The notes under the pieces are model-generated. The model worked only from the letters and a program-made list of their open reading frames with translations, was not told the origin of the DNA and made no database searches. From assembly GCF_003253705.1 (NCBI RefSeq), contig NZ_QKYU01000004.1, forward strand, positions 124,001 through 188,000: 64,000 nucleotides of DNA, given 5' to 3'. The position numbers and the translations under genes were made by a program. This document shows positions 61,193-64,000 of this stretch, piece by piece. The stretch is from Humitalea rosea (GTDB taxonomy: Bacteria; Pseudomonadota; Alphaproteobacteria; Acetobacterales; Acetobacteraceae). Each line of letters opens with the position of its first letter. Position 1 is the first letter of the stretch.

Positions 61193-61702
61193 CTAGGGGA
61201 TGAGCCGCGCGATCAGCGCCTCCTGATCCGGTGCCGGGATGGCGCCATCCAGCAGCAGATGCGCGAGCCCGTGCACCAGGCCCCAGGCGCGCAAGGCCTC
61301 ATCCGGCGAAGAGGCGGCGGCGCTCAGTGCCGCAAAGGCGGCGCGGGAGGCCGCCGCCAGCTCGGGATGCGCCGCCGCGCGCGCCAGCAGCGGGCCGAAC
61401 ATCAGCCGGAACCGCCCCGGCCGGGCCAGGGCGAAGCGGATATAGGCACGGCCCATCCCCGTCAGCGACGCCCCCGCCAGGGCCGTGCCGAAATCGGCAT
61501 AGTGCCGCGCCGCCAGCGCCGCGAGCAGCGCCTCCTTGTCCGCGAAATGGCGATAGGCGGCGGTGGCCGAGACCCCGGCGGCGCGGGCGACCTCCCGCAG
61601 GCTGATCGCGCCATCGCCGCCGGCGTCGAGCAGCGCATCGGCGCGGTCGAGCATGGCCGCGCGCAGATCACCGTGATGGTATGGGGATCTTGATGTTGAC
61701 AC
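61193..61702 (-). CDS. TetR/AcrR-family transcriptional regulator
   Basis: A 169-residue repressor with the N-terminal helix-turn-helix (SLREVARAAGVSATAAYRHFADKEALLAALA) and a ligand domain of the WHG/TetR_C type (FRLMFGPLLARAA, ALRAWGLVHGLAHLLLDGA). It starts at a GTG that lies within one arm of a TTGACA inverted repeat. It probably represses itself and the divergent CrtI-like gene; the inducer is unknown. Confidence 0.9.
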   Translation of the reverse strand: MSTSRSPYHHGDLRAAMLDRADALLDAGGDGAISLREVARAAGVSATAAYRHFADKEALLAALAARHYADFGTALAGASLTGMGRAYIRFALARPGRFRLMFGPLLARAAAHPELAAASRAAFAALSAAASSPDEALRAWGLVHGLAHLLLDGAIPAPDQEALIARLIP

Positions 61703-61736
61703 CGATCACATAACCCGCATGTTTATGATGTCAACT
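61696..61736. promoter_or_regulatory. Divergent promoter/operator with GTTGACA inverted repeat
   Basis: GTTGACA (61696-61702) and TGTCAAC (61730-61736) are inverted around 27 bp, so each strand carries a perfect TTGACA -35 hexamer. On the minus strand TATGTG (61708-61713) is a possible -10 with 16-bp spacing, making the tetR mRNA nearly leaderless. On the plus strand the -10 is less clear (ATGTTT or nearby). Control by the adjacent TetR is inferred. Confidence 0.5.
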
Positions 61737-61754
61737 TCCCCGCGAAGGAGGGCC

Positions 61755-61781
61755 ATGTCCATGGGCCGGCACCGCAAGTGA
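61755..61781 (+). CDS. Eight-residue leader ORF (MSMGRHRK)
   Basis: ATG at 61755 follows an AAGGAGGG SD by 2-4 nt, although that SD also serves a second ATG two codons later. The ORF encodes MSMGRHRK and its TGA overlaps the GTG start of the CrtI-like gene as GTGA. The large gene has no SD of its own at the right distance, so its translation probably depends on this short ORF. Confidence 0.5.
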   Translation: MSMGRHRK

Positions 61782-63892
61782 AGACCTTTCTCCGCGTGCA
61801 TCTCGGGCTCGGGCCGATGATTCTCTACCTCGTCGGGCTCTGGCTCGGCTGGGCCACGGCCGCGGCGGGGCTGGCGGCGGCGATGGCGCTGGCGCGCGCC
61901 CTCTGGCTCTGGCGCCGCGGCACATGGCGGCCGCTGGAGCTGGCCATGCTGGCGGGGCTGGCGAGCCTGCTGGCCGCGCATCTGCTGCCGCTGCCGCTGG
62001 TGGAACGCCATGCGATGGCGGTGCTGATGGGCTGGCTCGCGCTGGGAGCCGCGGCGAGCCTGGCGCTCGGCCGTCCCTGGACCGCGGATTTTTCCAGCGC
62101 CGATTACGCGGGGGCGACGCAGACCCCGCTGTTCCTGTCGATGAACCGGGCGATTTCGGGGCTCTGGGCCGGGCTTTTCGCCTGGCTCGCGCTGACCGAT
62201 GTGATGGCCGCGCCCGGCTGGCTGCATTGGGGACCGCTGGCGCTGGGCAGCCTGGCCTCGGTGGCCTTGCCGCCCTGGCTGGTGCGGCGGGGCCTTGCCG
62301 CCATGGTCCGCGCGCGGGACCCCGAACCCTGGCCCGCCCCGGCCCTGCTGCGGGCCGGCGCACCGCCGGTGCGCATCATCGGCGCCGGGATCGGCGGGCT
62401 GACCGCGGCCGCCCTGCTGGCCGATGCCGGCGTCCAGGTGAGCGTGCATGAACAGCACGACCTGCTCGGCGGCTTCGCGCACACCTGGGTGCGGCGGGCG
62501 CGGGGGGGTGATCCGGCGACCGGCGAACCCCTGCGCTTCCGCTTCGATTCCGGGGTGCATGACATTTCGGGCTGGCAGGAAGGCGGCCCGGTGCGCGCGG
62601 TCTTCGAGCGTCTGGGCATCGCGGAGGACGTGCCGATGCGCCGGCTGGACCACCGCTTCTGGACGCCGGAGGGCAGTTTTGACCCGCCACGCGACCCGGC
62701 CGCGCATGTCGCCGCCCTGGCCGCGCTGCACCCCGAGGATGCGACCGGGCTGCGCGACTTCTTCGCCGAGCTGCGCATGATCTATGATGCGATGTTCAGC
62801 ACCGGCGCCGGACGCTGCGGGATTCCGGGGACGCCGGCTTCGCCCCAGGCGCTGCTCGGCTTCGCCCGGGCGCATCCGCTGGCGGTGGCCTGGATGCCGC
62901 GGCTTTGGGATGAGTTTGTCACGCGGCATCTGCGGGGCGAGGGCGCCAAACACCGCGTCTCGGCGCTGGCCGGCTACCTCACCGACCGGCCGGAGACGCT
63001 GACCGTCGCGCGGATGGTCCCGCTGTTCGGCTATGCCTTCCACGGCGGGGTCTATCCGCTGGGCGGCTCCGGGCGCCTGGCCGAGGCGCTGGCCAGCGCC
63101 ATCCGCGCCCGTGGCGGGGAGGTGCACCGGGGCCATGAGGTCCGGCGCATCCTGGCCGAGGGCGGGCAGGCGAGCGGCATCCTCCTCCGCGATGCCTCGG
63201 GCCGGGACCAGGAGCTGGCGGCCGCCGCGGTGGTGCTGAACGGCGATCCCATCGCCGCCGCGCGGCATCTGCTGCCGGCGGGCGCCCTCTCCCCTGCCCT
63301 GGCCGCCGCGGCGCCGGCCTGTTCGGCCTTTGGTGTGCATCTGGGGCTGCGCGGGGCGCTGGACCTGCCGCCGGTGCTGCATGCGCAGACGCGGCTGGGG
63401 CCGGTCGGGATGGTGGTGCCCTCGGTGGTGGACCCCTCCGCCGCCCCGCCCGGGCATGCCACGCTGGAACTGCTGGTGCTGCTGTCGCAGCGGGAGGCGG
63501 CGGAGTGGATGCCGCCGGATCCGGGATTTCCGCCGGCGCTGGAGGCCTGGCGGCGCTCGGCCGACTACCGTGCGCGCAAGGCGGAGATGGGCGAGCGGCT
63601 GATCGCCCGCGCCGCCGAGGTGATCCCCGACCTGCGCGAACGGATTGTGGCCCGCGCCGATGCCTCGCCGGTCACCTTCGCGCGCTATGCCTGGAGCACG
63701 GGGGGCGCGATCTATGGCATCGACCATACCCTGCCCACGAAGCAGCCGCTGCCCGGGCTGGTGCTGGCGGGGGCGGCGACGCATGGCGCGGGGATCGAGG
63801 CCGTGGTGATTTCCGGCGCCCTGGCCGCCGAGGCGCTGGTGCCGGGGCTGCTGGGGCGGACACCGGCGCGCCGCGTGCTCGCGGACGCCTAA
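61778..63892 (+). CDS. Membrane-anchored CrtI-like FAD oxidoreductase
   Basis: Fusion of 704 residues. The first 180 or so contain five or six hydrophobic helices (MILYLVGLWLGWATAAAGLA, LELAMLAGLASLLAAHLLPL, AMAVLMGWLALGAAASLALG and more). The rest is a phytoene desaturase/carotene isomerase-type flavoprotein with RIIGAGIGGLTAAALLADAG and HEQHDLLGGFAHTW near 203-240, FDSGVHDISGW, YPLGGSGRLAEALA and C-terminal GLVLAGAATHGAGIEAVVISG. The substrate is unknown; no carotenoid genes are near. The GTG start overlaps a leader ORF, and a divergent TetR regulator faces it. Confidence 0.85.
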   Translation: MKTFLRVHLGLGPMILYLVGLWLGWATAAAGLAAAMALARALWLWRRGTWRPLELAMLAGLASLLAAHLLPLPLVERHAMAVLMGWLALGAAASLALGRPWTADFSSADYAGATQTPLFLSMNRAISGLWAGLFAWLALTDVMAAPGWLHWGPLALGSLASVALPPWLVRRGLAAMVRARDPEPWPAPALLRAGAPPVRIIGAGIGGLTAAALLADAGVQVSVHEQHDLLGGFAHTWVRRARGGDPATGEPLRFRFDSGVHDISGWQEGGPVRAVFERLGIAEDVPMRRLDHRFWTPEGSFDPPRDPAAHVAALAALHPEDATGLRDFFAELRMIYDAMFSTGAGRCGIPGTPASPQALLGFARAHPLAVAWMPRLWDEFVTRHLRGEGAKHRVSALAGYLTDRPETLTVARMVPLFGYAFHGGVYPLGGSGRLAEALASAIRARGGEVHRGHEVRRILAEGGQASGILLRDASGRDQELAAAAVVLNGDPIAAARHLLPAGALSPALAAAAPACSAFGVHLGLRGALDLPPVLHAQTRLGPVGMVVPSVVDPSAAPPGHATLELLVLLSQREAAEWMPPDPGFPPALEAWRRSADYRARKAEMGERLIARAAEVIPDLRERIVARADASPVTFARYAWSTGGAIYGIDHTLPTKQPLPGLVLAGAATHGAGIEAVVISGALAAEALVPGLLGRTPARRVLADA

Positions 63893-63922
63893 CCTGGGTC
63901 CGGGGCCTCAACCAGCGGGGTT

Positions 63923-63941
63923 CCAGGGGCGGCGCCCCTGG
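63923..63941 (+). terminator. 8-bp perfect hairpin after the CrtI-like gene
   Basis: CCAGGGGC and GCCCCTGG pair around a 3-nt loop 30 nt after the stop codon. It has no U-tract, but its position fits a transcript end, directly before the second copy of the dispersed repeat. Confidence 0.55.
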
Positions 63942-63946
63942 CCTCA

Positions 63947-63982
63947 GAGCGGTTTCCGTCCGCTTGCGCTCACGTCAACCAC
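63947..63982 (+). repeat. Dispersed 36-nt intergenic repeat, copy 2
   Basis: This stretch, beginning GAGCGGTTTCCGTCCGCTTG, matches 31 of 36 bases at 39857-39892 in the same orientation. Like that copy it follows the stop of a plus-strand gene. Confidence 0.7.
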
Positions 63983-64000
63983 TCTAGATCGCCCGGTTCG

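Noticed and set aside
1-64000. CRISPR arrays, tRNA, rRNA or prophage
   Set aside because: No regularly spaced repeats, RNA gene signatures, integrases or phage structural genes were seen.

Overview
This window is GC-rich bacterial chromosome, almost fully coding, with many ATGA or GTGA stop/start overlaps. It looks like an alphaproteobacterium of the Acetobacteraceae (Roseomonas-like). The grounds are the acpS-lepB-rnc-era-recO-rpoZ-rsh order, a trpE(G) fusion with a leader peptide, a GapR (DUF2312) protein, an NdvA-type glucan exporter, MlaA/MlaC, several Bug-type tricarboxylate binding proteins and a TRAP transporter. The taxonomic call is inference. No rRNA, tRNA, CRISPR array or full-length IS was seen.

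Layout. 1-6.5 kb (minus): housekeeping operon of isochorismatase-like gene, acpS, lepB, rnc, era, recO, rpoZ and an rsh gene cut by the window edge. 6.6-9 kb: trp leader peptide, candidate attenuator and fused anthranilate synthase. 8.9-11.7 kb: sugar-acid module (gluconate 5-dehydrogenase-like SDR, 2-hydroxyacid dehydrogenase, idonate 5-dehydrogenase-like MDR). 11.8-17.6 kb: diheme cytochrome c, LLM monooxygenase, M81 metallopeptidase, two orphan Bug proteins. 17.7-24.1 kb: glucan-type ABC exporter, CBS protein, TRAP transporter, DUF1003 protein, MscL. 24.1-31.7 kb (minus): large DUF4011 helicase/nuclease, Na+/H+ antiporter, a 41-residue membrane protein, mobA, fdhD. 31.8-39.9 kb: small genes, a TPP enzyme/SDR pair, a c-di-GMP protein, an SDR and a flavoprotein. 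40-41.6 kb: a 158-bp MITE-like element against the mlaC stop codon, then mlaC and mlaA. 41.7-48.5 kb: metF, DUF1643, BASS transporter, pentapeptide protein, uvrD/pcrA, prmA, secreted lectin-like protein. 48.7-55.3 kb: GMC oxidoreductase, polar amino-acid ABC transporter, a signal-less binding protein, ketopantoate reductase-like protein. 55.3-63.9 kb: ABC1 kinase, oligoendopeptidase F, acyl-CoA ligase, stress flavoprotein, GapR, and a TetR regulator divergent from a membrane-anchored CrtI-like oxidoreductase.

The most interesting object is the c-di-GMP protein at 35041-37536. Its N-terminal membrane domain keeps the copper- and ethylene-binding residues of plant ETR1 at identical spacing (D36, Y43, I46, P47, F72, C76, H80). 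It is fused to two PAS, GGDEF and EAL domains. The conserved first helix lies upstream of any ATG, GTG or TTG, so ordinary gene calling would remove part of the sensor. Other notable items are the trp attenuator, the MITE-like element, a dispersed 36-nt repeat, a 14-bp perfect hairpin holding the Shine-Dalgarno sequence of a stress gene, an 8-codon leader ORF coupled to the CrtI-like gene, and a single-gene DUF4011 helicase/nuclease.
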